Below are positions 1 to 11,392 of a DNA stretch of 64,000 nt, one piece after another; position 1 is the first letter of the stretch, and each line of letters starts with the position of its first letter. The notes under the pieces were generated by a model. That model saw only the letters and a list, made by a program, of their open reading frames with translations. It was not told the origin of the DNA and did not search any database. The position numbers and the translations under genes were made by a program. Origin of the DNA: Silene conica (taxonomy: Eukaryota; Streptophyta; Magnoliopsida; Caryophyllales; Caryophyllaceae); assembly GCA_029255685.2 (NCBI GenBank), contig CM055320.2, positions 46,969,910-47,033,909 on the forward strand, read 5' to 3'.

Positions 1-251
1 CTTCATTGATTCTGGGACAAACAACAGTTCGAAGATACTCTCGAACTCTCGGCACCACTCCGCAAGTAAACTTGGTGCCCCTTCCCCATCGTACTTGGTG
101 GGGTTGTGCCTGGATATATTATTACTCATTTTGGTTGAGTCTGATTGAGTATTTGCCCCAATCCTAGCTAAAAGAGCAGTGTTCGTAGCTAGTAGGCGAT
201 CGAGTTCCTCTTGTGAAATGTTGGCTGCATTGGGGTCTCTTCGGGAAGGCA
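1..251 (-). CDS. gag N-terminus of a Ty3/gypsy chromovirus-like element (partial)
   Basis: Read on the minus strand, an ATG at 251 opens a frame that continues without a stop to the window edge (about 83 codons). It begins MPSRRDPNAANISQEELDRL and continues through a NPTKYDGEGAPSLLAEW segment, which resembles the start of the gag capsid region of plant chromovirus-type Ty3/gypsy elements. Gag would form the virus-like particle in the cytoplasm. The frame lies about 570 bp downstream (minus sense) of a primer binding site and LTR, as expected for an element reading leftwards. The zinc knuckle and pol are beyond the window. The family assignment is by motif recall, not by alignment. Confidence 0.65.
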
Positions 252-819
252 TATTGCTACACAAGTTTAACAAATACATGAGTACCCAAGGTCATAAACC
301 CTCCCATCCTAGGCTTTGCCTAGCATACGTAGTCTAACATGCAACTCCTAGCATACCTTTAATTATTACTTTGCATCACATATAACTCTACCTATAGGCT
401 TATGGATCATATTACCGCATGCATATATTCATACAATCACACTTATATTCAAACTCAAACATAAACTCATGTTCTCAATATGTCAAACAACAAGGTAACA
501 TGCCCCTCATAACTTAATGTAAATCTCATCATGTATCACCAATACATTTCACATCATAACTTACCTCAATCCTTTGTCGCTGAAATGTTAGTACACAATA
601 TGTATAAATGTAGGGTCTTTTCCTTATTCCACACTACTCATACTCTTCAACTCTCAAGGTAACCAGGTTAGGCTGAAGGGCCAGTGGCTTGGTTTGAGGG
701 GGCCCCTAACTCATCCCAAATCTTATGGGGCTCCTAACAGTTACTAACCTGGGGTTCATTTTATTTAGACTCTTCCTATGTTTATTATTGCTCATTAGGG
801 TTAGGCCTGAGGATCGCTC
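252..819 (-). other. 5' leader of the minus-strand gypsy element
   Basis: Non-coding stretch between the primer binding site (820-831) and the gag ATG at 251 on the minus strand. I see no ORF or other element in it. Length and place fit an untranslated leader holding packaging signals. Confidence 0.5.
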
Positions 820-831
820 GCTCTGATACCA
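820..831 (-). other. primer binding site (tRNA-iMet type)
   Basis: The minus strand reads TGGTATCAGAGC, complementary to the 3' end of plant initiator tRNA-Met. It lies three bases from the LTR end (TGTTACA, ending at 835 on the minus strand), so the element's LTR lies to the right. Confidence 0.8.
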
Positions 832-834
832 CTT

Positions 835-897
835 TGTAACACCCCTATTTACCCTGGAAGTCCTAGTTCAGGCTCCTAGGTAAATTGGGGTGTTACA
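835..897. repeat. 63-bp hairpin at LTR end, loop inverted relative to copy at 1273
   Basis: Arms TGTAACACCCCTATTTACC and the reverse complement of TGTAACACCCCAATTTACC match at 18 of 19 positions around a 25-nt loop (854-878). A second copy at 1273-1336 has decayed arms and the same loop in reverse-complement orientation. Confidence 0.75.
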
Positions 898-911
898 AAG
901 GGTAGTGTATT

Positions 912-1270
912 TGTAACAACCCGACCTGCCACCGTCGTAACACAAACCCAATAAGATGGGTGTGCACATTTGGGCCAATTATTTATCCTCACTTAGCCCA
1001 AAAGCAAAAGGCCTTGTTACTAAGTGGTGGGTGGGAGCTATTATAAACATATCACAAGCCTCTCAATCTACCGATGTGGGACAAATTTCCACACAAAGTC
1101 ATATCATACTCTTGGGGTGTTACAAACTCCCCCACTTATAGAACACAACGTCCTCGTTGTGCCTCAAACCTGACCGCAGCCAAGCCCAGAATCCTCCCCC
1201 GCTAGGTGTGTGACCCGGGTACTCCCGACCACAGGCTCACCACACGGTTGCAGGGTCTCTCTGATACCAC
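912..1270 (-). mobile_element. TRIM element, minus strand, right LTR missing
   Basis: Same family as the complete TRIM at 22579-23131. One LTR spans 912-1124 (TGTAACAACCCG to GGGGTGTTACA). It is followed by the reverse complement of a purine tract (AACTCCCCCACTT), a short internal region, and a PBS read on the minus strand (TGGTATCAGAG, 1259-1269). The second LTR is absent: past the PBS, the sequence switches at TGTAACA to the surrounding gypsy LTR. The PBS-plus-TGTAACA stretch shared by both elements is a plausible recombination point. TRIMs encode no protein and depend on other elements for mobilisation. Confidence 0.7.
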
Positions 1271-2480
1271 TTTGTAACATCCCCCATTTACCTAGGAGCC
1301 TGAACTAGGACTTCCAGGGTAAATACGACTGTTACCATCCTGGGTAACCCAGGGTAAGAGATAATCATAGTGAAAGATAAACATTACTTTAGATTATTTA
1401 ACCAAGAGTCGAAACTAAACTGTTACATGCATAGTTTGAAAACCAAAACTCCACATATGAAAAGTACCAACGAACTATTACAAGCTAAGTGATCTATAAC
1501 TAGGTGAGTCTGATCCAAGTTCCTCTCTCCAAGCCCAGATCCTAGTCCGTCTGTCTTTGCCCTGAAAAGTCTACTCCCCATTCCGGATCATCGTAGGTGA
1601 ACACGAATACACTGTCAACCTCGCGGATGAGTAGGATAACACATTATCAAAATACAATATAAATGATATGCAATGCCATGATATGCTCGAGCCCAATCTC
1701 AATCTCATTCTCATTCTCATTCTCATTTTTCATTCTCAAACCCGTGACTCCCACCCTTACCGAACCTCCCGGCAGAGTATCATCGGCCGTCGCCAAACAC
1801 CAGCATAACAGCTGAGGTCACCAGGTCTAGCCCTGTAGAGCTAGCATGGGCCCAATAATATCTCATCATCATCTCAATCTGTAACCATGCTCATGTGATG
1901 CTTATGAATGCAACAATAAAGAACCAACACTGAATATACATCTCATGATAATCATACTTGCAATCATAGCATTCAATTCACATCCATACATAACATAATA
2001 CAGAAATAGTTTCAGTGTATCCTACCTGGCGTCGCAAATCTGCAAACAAGCAAAGACCGTCTAGAAGTATTCCTCCTCGAACTCAGTTCCTATAAATATT
2101 ACTTAAATCAAAAGCTATTCGTACAATTAACGTTACTAACTCGATTACTTGACCATATCCATTTCACGCCAAAAATAAACTTACTAAAGTAGTAACTACT
2201 AAAAGTAGCATTCAACCGTAAACAATTATTACAATTTATTAGAGCTTACTAACTATGGACTTGTCAAAACGAATTTACCCACTATAGCATACGATACCGA
2301 TAACCGAATCCTTTATTAACAACCCCACGACTATTATATTAACATAATTGCTAGTAACAAAAATTGTAAAAACGTGTTTACCAACAATATTCACAACCGT
2401 GACATTAATACCATATTTCATAATTCACAACCCTGATAACATTCATGCCTTATACTAACATTAATAATAATAAAACAATG

Positions 2481-2566
<86 letters not shown>
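2481..2566. repeat. (ATA)n microsatellite
   Basis: About 28 uninterrupted ATA/AAT triplets. They produce poly-Ile and poly-Tyr frames on the minus strand that are not genes. Confidence 0.95.
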
Positions 2567-3156
2567 TCCCATGATTAGTAATAGGATCATCATGATTACG
2601 ATTAGCAAAACATGAGAACAGCAACCAAACAAAGAATCACCATCACGCGAAATTTCGAAAAAAAAACACGCAACAGACCTGAACAACAGCCTGCCGACAG
2701 CCTTGACAAACACCACCCTAGGCACCAACCACCACCACTGGCTTCACTTGCAGCACCACCAGGCTCGACTCTGAGCCACGGTGGTTCCAGGGAAGTCAGT
2801 GGTGGCCGTTGCAACCTTAACCACCGCCAGAAAACCAGCAACAAACCCAGCATCACCATCAACCCGAAAACCCGCGTTTGAACAACTTTGACAAAACCCG
2901 CTGTAAAACCACAAAGAACCACCACCAACCACCGTTCCTATCACCATACTAACCCCTGGACTACCTTCTAACCCAACACTCAAACACCCGTGACAGACCA
3001 TAAGCAAAACAGACTCGAAATACAGTTAAATAACACGCGCATAAACGCTGTTCTGGAAAAAAACGCAACTCAGACTTGACACGATGACAAACAACCCTCT
3101 AAGAGAGGTCCTAGGCGGTCAACGACGCTACAAATTATGGTTAAAAAATGACTACT

Positions 3157-4239
3157 TGATACGAATTCTTGATCAAAGAACTCGTCCGCGGAAGCCTTCT
3201 TGTAAATCTTGAAAGTAATCTTGAAAGAAATAACGATTTAGAACAAATAAAGAACAATCTTGGACGAATCTTGAATTATGGATGAATGATGGTGATGGAC
3301 GGTGGTGGTAGTGATGGCGGTGAGATGGTGGTCCGTCGGTGGTGGTGGTTATTGTGATTGTTTTTGTAGTTGTGACGGTCTTGAGGTGAATCCCCAAGGT
3401 AGAAGGATATTTGTTTGCCCTAGACCTATAGGACACCCAATGGTGATTTACTCCCTAGACATAGAGTCTGTAAATCGTGCTAATACTTGAAACGCGACAA
3501 GTATCAACGGTTCGGATCAACACTCGATGAGTCCTTGAGATTTCTTTAAGAATGCCTTAAAAAGAAAACTTGTAAATTTTTATTGATTGAATGATAAACT
3601 GTGAAACAAGAAAGACGATGTGCTCTATTTATAAGAGAGCCACACGTCCCAAAGCATACACCACACGACACACATGCCTTCCATCTCTATGTGAGATTAG
3701 AAGTCCTAAATTATATCTAGATGGATTAAATATAATCCTTATTAAACTAAATTCTATCTAGGTTGTTTAAAGGATTAAAATAACTAATCCTAACAACCCT
3801 AGGATAACTTAATTAAATAACAAACTTGTAACTAACTAGGAAACAACCTTAACAAACTTTCCTAATTATAACTAACTTAATAAAGATAATAAAAATAACA
3901 AAATAATTAAATATACTCCATCTTCTTCTTGGAGTCCACTTTGGCCGAGCATCCAAAACCCCATGACCGAGCAGGCCGTGATTATGGCCGAGCCATACGC
4001 GGCCTATGGGCCTAGCTTCCCCTCGTTGATCCGTCGCCCCAAGCCCATATTCTCCTTGTTGTATTCCGGTTCTTGGACTCGATTCGTTTCTTGATATTCT
4101 TGTATTATCCCAAGGTTTTAAAACCCAACGAGTCCTTAATAGGAAAAATACTAGCCATAATATAATAATAGCTAATGAAAATGGCCCTTTTGATCTTGTC
4201 TTAAAACGATGAATGAAGGCCCTATCCATAATCGGATCA
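3157..4239 (-). mobile_element. solo LTR of a gypsy element, TSD CTACT
   Basis: A 1083-bp block from TGATACGAATTC to ATCGGATCA, flanked by CTACT on both sides (3152-3156 and 4240-4244). Its minus-strand layout resembles the LTR of the gag-protease gypsy element at 43170: similar size, TGAT/ATCA ends, an ACC-rich stretch near the end, and a run of CAAGATT-type motifs. No internal region or second LTR is present. A solo LTR with an intact duplication is the usual product of LTR-LTR recombination after insertion. Confidence 0.75.
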
Positions 4240-4755
4240 CTACTAACACCCTAGATATGTAATACACGAAGATCAGAATCATAACCATAAATATACTACT
4301 TCATTATGCAAAACAAAAGGGAAAGAAAACTGCAGAAACAGGAAAAAATGAAGAAGACATGGTGAACATACCCTCTTTGTGGGTCAAACGACCTGCTCTA
4401 GCACCCCTAAATCACCTTGGAAACCTCTCCTATGCAAACTCTGAAGTGGCGGCAGAAAGGTGTGGTGGGTGTGTGTATGTTGATTAGGGTAAAAATAGGG
4501 TTTACTTGGGGTGTATATATGAGGCGGCAGGGTGTTTTTCTTAAATTCTGTTTTCAGAATTGTATATAGGTCGTGAATGAGTTGTGTTTTCACGCAACCC
4601 TAGGCCCATTTGACGTGGCTATCGGTTTATGGGTAAAGTCTTTCACGCATTCCAAGGCCCAAATAATATAACTCAATTACGGTTTTGTTACACAATCGCA
4701 TATACGACTCAAACTACTCATACATAAGACACCTCGTTCACCAAATTATTTTCGC

Positions 4756-5643
4756 TTGCAAAAGCTTAACTTATCACATAAACTCGTCGACGCACGATTA
4801 ATATTAAAATATTTAATAAAACGAAACAAAAATACGGTGTATTACATAGCTTCTCTAATATGCAATAAAATTTGTCATGTGTCAAGTGTTCTCATCAAGG
4901 AGAATTTCTGCTCGACAATCGACATTACGTATGGAATGTGGGTGTCCGAGCTGCTTTATAAGAAGGGTGTTGTGGATGATGCAAGTTTCGGTGTGATTAC
5001 TCGTTATCGGATGTGTGACAAGCTCTTAAAATTTATGTGTATTTGTTTTGAAGGAATCGATCTAACCTTTGGCAAGAATGTAGGTCCGGAACCCAAGCCT
5101 TGCCCCTCGCCATCATTTGAACGTCTCGAAGCCAAGATGGATAAGATTCTTGGCTTGTGCGAGGTAAAGAAAGAAAAGGATGAGGCAGGGAGTGATGGTG
5201 GTAAGAGGAGTCGTGGTTTTGAGGAGGAGTTCAGGGCATGGATGTCAAAGGTTGACAAACGGCTCGAAAAGGTTGGCTCGGGCGTCTCTTTGTTGTGTGA
5301 TGAGTTGTTGGTGATTAGTGACCGTCTTTCCTTTTTGACCACTCAAGGAGGGGCGATAGTACGGGACCATGGGCTATTACGGGAGGATGCGAGCAAGGCC
5401 CTCGAGGCTGTCAAGGCTCTCTCCATGAAGGTCCTTAATTTCGAGATTGCTCTTAATGCTCAAGGTCGCAATGTTAGTAGCTGTTTGGACCGATTGGAGA
5501 CCCTCGAATTCCGTACCCGACCTGAATATGTTAGCCCGTATGCCAAGGCTCCTGCTTCTAGCTCTCGTTCATTATCAGTTCTTGATGCTCAGTTTTCATA
5601 CTCTTGGTTTCGTTTTCGGTTGTTTTCTCGTTGTTGTTGGTGA
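4756..5643 (+). CDS. extra 3' ORF of a SIRE-type copia element (5'-truncated)
   Basis: Open frame of 295 codons; about the first 30 lie inside the neighbouring gypsy LTR, which ends at 4846, so the true protein is N-terminally truncated and the ATG is accidental. The remainder has a short hydrophobic segment (GMWVSELLYKKG to KLLKFMCIC), a Pro-rich linker, then about 120 residues rich in Glu, Lys and Leu that look like coiled coil (LEAKMDKI, KVDKRLEKV, LDRLETLEF). It is followed by a purine tract and the LTR at 6225. That position, between pol and the 3' LTR, is where SIRE-lineage elements carry an extra (env-like) ORF. The role is unknown. Assignment to SIRE rests on place and on the downstream GATGTCAAGAGGGGG motif. 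Confidence 0.5.
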   Translation: MQKLNLSHKLVDARLILKYLIKRNKNTVYYIASLICNKICHVSSVLIKENFCSTIDITYGMWVSELLYKKGVVDDASFGVITRYRMCDKLLKFMCICFEGIDLTFGKNVGPEPKPCPSPSFERLEAKMDKILGLCEVKKEKDEAGSDGGKRSRGFEEEFRAWMSKVDKRLEKVGSGVSLLCDELLVISDRLSFLTTQGGAIVRDHGLLREDASKALEAVKALSMKVLNFEIALNAQGRNVSSCLDRLETLEFRTRPEYVSPYAKAPASSSRSLSVLDAQFSYSWFRFRLFSRCCW

Positions 5644-6224
5644 TTAAGTCCGGGTTGGACTTGTTAAAAACTCTTATTTTGTTGTAGGCCCAACTAAACT
5701 TACCCTTGGCCTTTAAACCGTTTTGCCCTTCCCTCGGATTTCTTATCCCTTATTTTGACTATGGCCTAATTCAAATTCTCTTGCTTTTGGCCCATTATGA
5801 CTTTAACTCTAAAGCCGGCCCAATTTTTATCCTTGTGTATATTCGGCCCATTGGCTTAATACTTTCGGTTGGTTGTGTATATTTTTAACATTCGTATGTG
5901 TTTGTATAATATTGTTTGTGTTCGTATGTTTTGACTCGTATTGCATGCTTGCTTATGTTTCGTAGTGTATTATTCTAGTCGTTTTATGTCTTTGTTCTCA
6001 TCTTTTCGATGATGTCAAGAGGGGGAAAAATGCGACTTAGATTAGAATTTGCCTAAGCTTGCTCCTTGTCGTAATTCATTGTCTCTTAGGGTTCTTAAAG
6101 GATATGGGTTAGATAGAAGATAGAAACCCGAAGTTAATCTTTGCTATGAATGACCATTATTATATTGAGGGGGAACTTAGACACAAATCTAAGAAAGACT
6201 TGCAATCATCAAAAAGGGGGAATT
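5644..6224 (+). other. 3' UTR of SIRE-type element with purine tracts
   Basis: Non-coding. Contains GATGATGTCAAGAGGGGG near 6010-6027, as in SIRE-type 3' regions, and ends in an AAAAAGGGGG tract (6211-6220) directly upstream of the LTR start at 6225. The tract primes plus-strand DNA synthesis. Confidence 0.6.
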
Positions 6225-6292
6225 TGTTGAACCATATATTCAAATGCATATATTAAGTATATATGTTTATGTTTTGATAATGACAAGTCTAG

Positions 6293-6378
<86 letters not shown>

Positions 6379-7770
6379 CTCGTGCGTATAATCGTGTGCT
6401 AAGTGTACAAAATATTAGTTTAGAAGATCTCATCTATCTAGTATAAAAGATTCAAGAATATTAGTCAATGGATTGACTAATCAAGGATTAAAAGAAGATC
6501 ACAAGTGCATAATGAACTAAAGTTATACTTATCAACAATGACTTTAGTATGAGATTGGTTCAAGTTATAGCTCGTAGCTATAACTCCATAAAGAAGAAAT
6601 GATCGAAATATTTGTGGTGGTTGAAACGATTTTGTTCTCCTAAAATCGTCGTGTTAAATTAATGGATAATTGGTATTCTAATTTTATGGAGTTATTAATC
6701 TTAATAGGTTAATATAAAATTTATAATAGTTAAAAAGGAATAAATAATTTTCTTATGAGTTAATTATTTATTTGTAATAAACTAAAGATTTTTATTTAAC
6801 TTATTTGTCAAGTAATATAATTCTAGATTTAGTGTGAAACGATTTAGGAAATCGTGTACAATGACACGTTCCTTAATCGTGTAGGGTTGTTTAATTAAAT
6901 ACATATGTATTTATTTAAATAATCTAAAGCAATCTAGATTGTATTATGGTAATATAATTTATTATATTTTGACAAAGTTTAGGAAGTTGGTTTTAATAAG
7001 GATGCTATTTATTTAATATATGAGATCTTTCCTAAGTATGAATTAGGAAATTGATTCCATATATAATACTTAAATATCTTATTTAAATCTTTCCTAAATA
7101 TATTAAGATTAGATTTATGGTAATATTATCAAAGGACTAGAATTCTAGTTTAGGTAATATTCGTCCTTTGGTAATATTCCTAAGTCATCTAGGGTTTGAT
7201 CAACCTAGATATAATTCCATATAAATGGGATACTTGTGACACATTGATTAACACGAAATCATACACATACATTCACGCAAATCGAGAGAAAAACCGCCGA
7301 TCATAATTCTTCAAGATTCGAGCTTAATCATATTCGTTTCAAGATTCAAGTGCTCCAGCATTGATCTTATTTAAGATTGTGACTTTGAAGAAACTTTGAA
7401 GACTTATCTTATTAGCATAAGATAGATCGAGTATTTCACGGTACTCATTGTAAGCAAGTATTTAACGGTACTTGTTGTAGCTAGATATTTAACGGTATCT
7501 AGATAGAGTTACAACTAACATCAAAGTTTTACAAGTATGGTTAGTAAAATTGTAATCCGGAGTCGGTACTAATTTATTAATCGAGAATAGTGGACGTAGG
7601 TTTCAAATTGTGAAACTGAACCACTTCAAAAATATCGTGTCTTTATTTATTATTTGCTCTACTCGACGATCACCATACAAAAAGCACACATAGAAGAAGA
7701 TTTTAAAAAGAAGACATACTCAATTCAACCCCCCCCCCTTCTTGAGTATATCATATCAATAGACTCTTCA
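6225..7770 (+). repeat. SIRE-type copia LTR shared by two elements
   Basis: It starts TGTTGAACC after a purine tract and ends in CTTCA two bases before a PBS, giving about 1546 bp. It contains a long (TA)n run and a C-rich run at 7730-7738. The tail of one element lies upstream and the PBS and gag of another downstream, so a single LTR serves as 3' LTR for the first and 5' LTR for the second. Confidence 0.7.
6294..6372. repeat. (TA)n microsatellite inside SIRE LTR
   Basis: About 39 TA units in a row. Its exact length is likely to be unreliable in assembly. Confidence 0.95.
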
Positions 7771-7772
7771 AC

Positions 7773-7784
7773 TGGTATCACAGC
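7773..7784 (+). other. primer binding site of SIRE-type element
   Basis: TGGTATCACAGC, one mismatch from the usual plant initiator tRNA-Met complement, two bases after the LTR end. Confidence 0.7.
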
Positions 7785-7857
7785 CTCGTGCTCTTGATCG
7801 CCTAACCGCGTGAGTTGAGATCCTACTATTGATTCTATATTATATACTCTATCAACT

Positions 7858-9561
7858 ATGAATTCCAAGCATCTCAAGTGTCCTATCTTCGATGGTAAGA
7901 ACTATAGTCTATGGAAGAATATGATGACTCACTACATCAAGGGATGTGATTGGGAGTGTTGGAAGATCATTCAAACCGGACCAAAGAAAATCTTGGTCGC
8001 CGCCGCCAATGGAACAACCTACGAAAATATGGAAAGTGATTATGTAGAAGCCGACTATAAAATTGCAGAGAAAAACTCTAAGGCCATGAGCCTCCTACAA
8101 AACGGTATGATAACTTCAGAATTTGATAGATTCTCATTTTTTAATTCCGCTAAGGAAATATGGGATGGTCTTGAACTTGCCTACGAAGGAACATCCGTAG
8201 TCAAGAAACATCGTATAGATTTGCTTATTCAAAGATATGAACTTTTCACTATGGAAAAGAATGAATCTGTTGATAGCATGTCTGCACGATTTTCTTGTAT
8301 TATTAATGAACTACGGAACCTTGGTAGGAAGATCGATTCTGAGGATATCATTCGAAATATTCTTAGGAGTCTCACCAAGAAGTGGCAACCAAAGGTCACG
8401 ACCATAGAAGAAGCACGTGATCTATCTCAGATAACTTACCAAGAACTTATAGGATCTCTGATGGCTCATGAGATCATGCTGAACAAAGATGACGATGACT
8501 CTAAAGGAAAGGGCGTCACTCTACAAGCCTCCACAAGTGAAGCATGCGAAGAAGAACTTGAAGACGAGACAGTTCTATTCGCAAGATGATTTAAGAAAGC
8601 AGTTTTCAAAGGTAGATACAAAAACCCTAATAACAAAACTGTCGACAAAAAGAAAACTGATTCCAAACAAACATTCTTCAAAAGAGGATGTTTCAAGTGT
8701 AGTCAACAAGATCACATGACCAAATATTGTCCAAGTTGGGACAAAATCAAAGACAAATCAAAGAGGGAAAAGACCAAAACGGAACTCAAAAAGGTAATGC
8801 TTGCATCATGCTGGGGAGAATTAGAATCTGAGGACGACGAGGACTCAGAAGAAGATGAGGTAGCAAACTTATGCTTAAGTAACGTCAGCCTAGATCTAAT
8901 CTCAAACGACCATGACAAAGATGACGCAACTCATATGTGTCTCCTTGGAGAATCCGACTCAGACGACGATGAACAAGAGGTAAATTTTCTACAACTTAAA
9001 AGTCAAGTTAAAAATCTGTCTAGGGCTATGTTAATTAAATACTTTGAGAAAACCCTAGACCAATGTCATGAACAAAGTCTTGAGTTAGATGAATTGAAAC
9101 AACAGATCCTCGATATTGCTGAGGAAAATCAACTTCTGAAAGCCAAAGCTAAGAAACTTAAATCCAAAATGAACATTGAAACCAATGTTAAGTTGGAAAC
9201 AGTTATGTCTGAGAAAAAGGTTCTTGAGTCTAAATTTATAGCCAATGAAGCTATAACCTCAAAACTGAAACTCAACATTAAAGAGCTTCAATCAAAAGTT
9301 ATAGCTAATGAAGTTATAAATTCAGAATTGAGAAAGGCAAATGAACTTCTAAAGTCCAAACCTTCGACAATGGTTGAAGATGAGACTCATCTAGAAGAAT
9401 TTGAGATTCTCGAAAGCAAAATCATTGATCTAGAATTCAATCTATCTAACATCAAGAAAGAACATGCTAAAATAGTTTCGGACTTTCATAAAGACATTCA
9501 AAAACTAAAAGAGTCTAGTAACATCGACCATAGTGAATGTAAAAAGGAAAAGACTCCTTAA
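7858..9561 (+). pseudogene. gag of a SIRE-type Ty1/copia element, broken
   Basis: The ATG at 7858 opens a copia gag with an N-terminal FDGKNYSLWKNMM segment, a middle region with EIWDGLELAYEG and a late VDSMSARFSCIINELRNLG motif typical of UBN2-type copia gag. One in-frame TGA at 8587-8589 splits it. The same frame then resumes to 9561 and carries a zinc knuckle at 8691-8735 (CFKCSQQDHMTKYC, spacing CX2CX4HX4C), two acidic stretches and a long Lys/Glu/Leu-rich coiled-coil region (about 8990-9540). The long, coiled-coil gag is usual for SIRE. Around 9557 a frameshift moves the likely continuation (KDLFLHARKVHDKW) to another frame, and homology stops near 9660. Protease, integrase and RT are missing. 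Spans one lesion, so not translatable as drawn. Confidence 0.75.
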
Positions 9562-9661
9562 AAGACCTCTTTCTTCATGCTCGGAAAGTTCATGATAAAT
9601 GGGAAGGAAGCACTAACGTTCTAAACTTCCTGACTGAACAATCCGACAATAACATGCTCTG

Positions 9662-10983
9662 TTTTTGCGTAGTAAGGTAATTGTTTGTTTAGGTTTAGCT
9701 TGGTGTTTTCCTTTTTTTAGTCGTTCCTTTATTCCTTCATCTCATCTGCTTTAATTTGATTATGTTGCATTCAGTATGATTATTACTTGAAAGTACTCTT
9801 AAATTCCAGCTTGCTAATCGGTCCATGTTTGCTCTGTTTTAGGTAGCTAGTTTGGGTAATTTTTTGTTCTTACAGTCCCTGATTGTTGTTGGTATTGCTT
9901 CATTATAACTATGAATAATGTTGATGAGGTGCATTATTTACAATCACAGATTGATGGTATCGTTAATGGATTTCGTCCTTTGTTTTATCGTTTGATGGTG
10001 GTTATGAACAATGATGTTATCTGGAACTTCATGAGGCGGGAGGGCTTCCGTCTCTCGTCATTGGAATTGATGATGACTCCTCGCTACAAGATTCAAAAAC
10101 ATGTGGTTCCTAACGAGCATATAACGAAAGGTATGTTTAATCTGCTTTGATTTTACCGGAGGTATGTTTCAATTGCTTTGCTTTTACAACTTTTGATTTA
10201 CTTTTTGTTGTTGTTCTCCTCAGACTCTTCATCTACTTGCTTACTTTTCTACTTTTTCCAATCTGCTTCTTCTCCTTACTTCTTAATCTTTCCCCAAATT
10301 TTTTCAATTTGGAAAATCTAATTTGTCTCTGCTAATTCTACATAAGTACGGCATGGTGACTTTCTGATTTAAATTGATTTAGTTTCCTGATTATCGATTA
10401 TGCTTACATATTCTGTGATTGAAACTATTTATTTAATTTATGGTGTCAATACTCAAATAGTTGACTGACATAGTCGTGTTATTGTATTACACAGAAGTTG
10501 TTGCCATGAAGAGGGTTGAATTAAGCAATTTAGAGGCAGAGGTTGTTGAGTTCTTCAAAAGATGTGAAACTATTGTTCCTCATATGACTCTATATCATCT
10601 ATGCATGGCTACAGGTGAGATCTTCGTACCGACCTTTAATAAGCTTGATATATATGAAATCTATTACAGTCATATGGAAGAAGAGCTATGGAGGCCAAAT
10701 TGTTCCTCGTCTGATGGTTGGTCTACTGATTAGGGGTTATAGTGGTTTATTGAAATCTGATGATGTAATTTTAATGTATTATCGTAATTGTTGTGTGATT
10801 CATTGTGAGTGGAGGTTGTCTTTCAATTTCTGTGGACATGTAATCTATTCTGCAACATAGTAACAATTTATGTTGCTGTATTTCGTTAGATATGTTTGTA
10901 GTGAACCATGACATTAGTAAAAGTTTAAATTCATTTAATCTGATTGATTATCTTATCCTGAAGCTCTAATTATGGATATGGGG
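9662..10983 (+). other. stretch without recognised transposon features
   Basis: Lies between the truncated SIRE gag and an Athila-type LTR. It is T-rich, as plant introns are, and contains the possible spliced gene fragment described at 9911-10860. No terminal repeats or LTR edges are visible. It could be captured host sequence or the oldest DNA in the nest. Confidence 0.4.
9911..10860 (+). CDS. possible three-exon gene fragment, unknown function
   Basis: I do not recognise the protein. Three open segments join in phase across GT-AG borders: exon 1 9911-10130 (donor GTATGT at 10131), exon 2 10495-10614 (acceptor TTACACAG; donor GTGAGA at 10615), exon 3 10670-10860 (acceptor ATTACAG, stop TAG). 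Both junctions are phase 1 and the joined frame gives about 176 residues, with an acidic or neutral N-terminal helix-rich part (EVHYLQSQIDGIVNGF) and a segment VELSNLEAEVVEFFKRCE. Intron 1 (364 bp) is T-rich; intron 2 is only 55 bp, short for a plant. The frame is open upstream of the ATG, so more exons are possible. Phase agreement could be chance. A captured gene fragment in a decayed element is equally possible. Confidence 0.3.
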
Positions 10984-11258
10984 TGATGCGTGTCTATTTT
11001 ATGATGTTTTACATCTATTTTAACACGCATTTTAGCGCTCATTTACGATGTTTTAGCCTTTATTTCCCAACAATTGTCTACTTTCGTGTTTTTATGCTCT
11101 TTTGCAGAATTATGCGGAAAAGAGGCGATTTTATACCAAATTGCTACCCTCAGGATTTTTTTGCATAAACAAGGAACGAGGAAGAGTCAACCTAAAGCGC
11201 AAACCGAGGACCAAAAGATCAAGTTGAAACAAATTCAAGGCTGACACATAGGAAAACC

Positions 11259-11291
11259 GGTCGACCGACTGACTACCCTGGTCGGTCGAAC
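11259..11291. repeat. 21-bp-period box pair 1
   Basis: Boxes GGTCGACCGACT (11259) and GGTCGGTCGAAC (11280), spacer GACTACCCT, in the Athila-1 LTR. Confidence 0.85.
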
Positions 11292-11359
11292 AAATCACCT
11301 GTTATCTCAAACCCAGAATTCAACTTACGAAGACTGAAGTCCACTAAGGTCCGATAACC

Positions 11360-11392
11360 GGTCGACCGACCGCATCACCTGGTCGGTCGACC
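11360..11392. repeat. 21-bp-period box pair 2
   Basis: Boxes GGTCGACCGACC (11360) and GGTCGGTCGACC (11381), spacer GCATCACCT. Followed by GCGCAGTTCCAGAAA, a flank echoed after the pair at 36395. Confidence 0.9.

Larger units (their letters stand above)
835..4846 (-). repeat. long LTR of the minus-strand gypsy element, with nested insertions
   Basis: The block starts with TGTAACACCCC next to the PBS at 835 and ends with GGTGTATTACA at 4846; on the minus strand the LTR therefore starts TGTAATACACCG, a start common in plant chromovirus LTRs. It is interrupted by a TRIM fragment (912 to about 1270) and a solo LTR (3157-4239). Without them it is about 2.6 kb. It has no coding capacity: short frames at 2418-3007 are by-products of an AAT microsatellite and GC-rich sequence. 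The other LTR lies outside the window, so this end point rests on TG/CA logic only. Confidence 0.5.

Noticed and set aside
2418..2728. Minus-strand ORFs with long poly-Tyr and poly-Ile runs
   Set aside because: They are read-through of the (ATA)n microsatellite, with no domain on either side.
2602..3007. Overlapping 87-108-codon frames near a GC-richer patch
   Set aside because: They overlap on both strands within an LTR, lack domains and codon bias, and fit chance.
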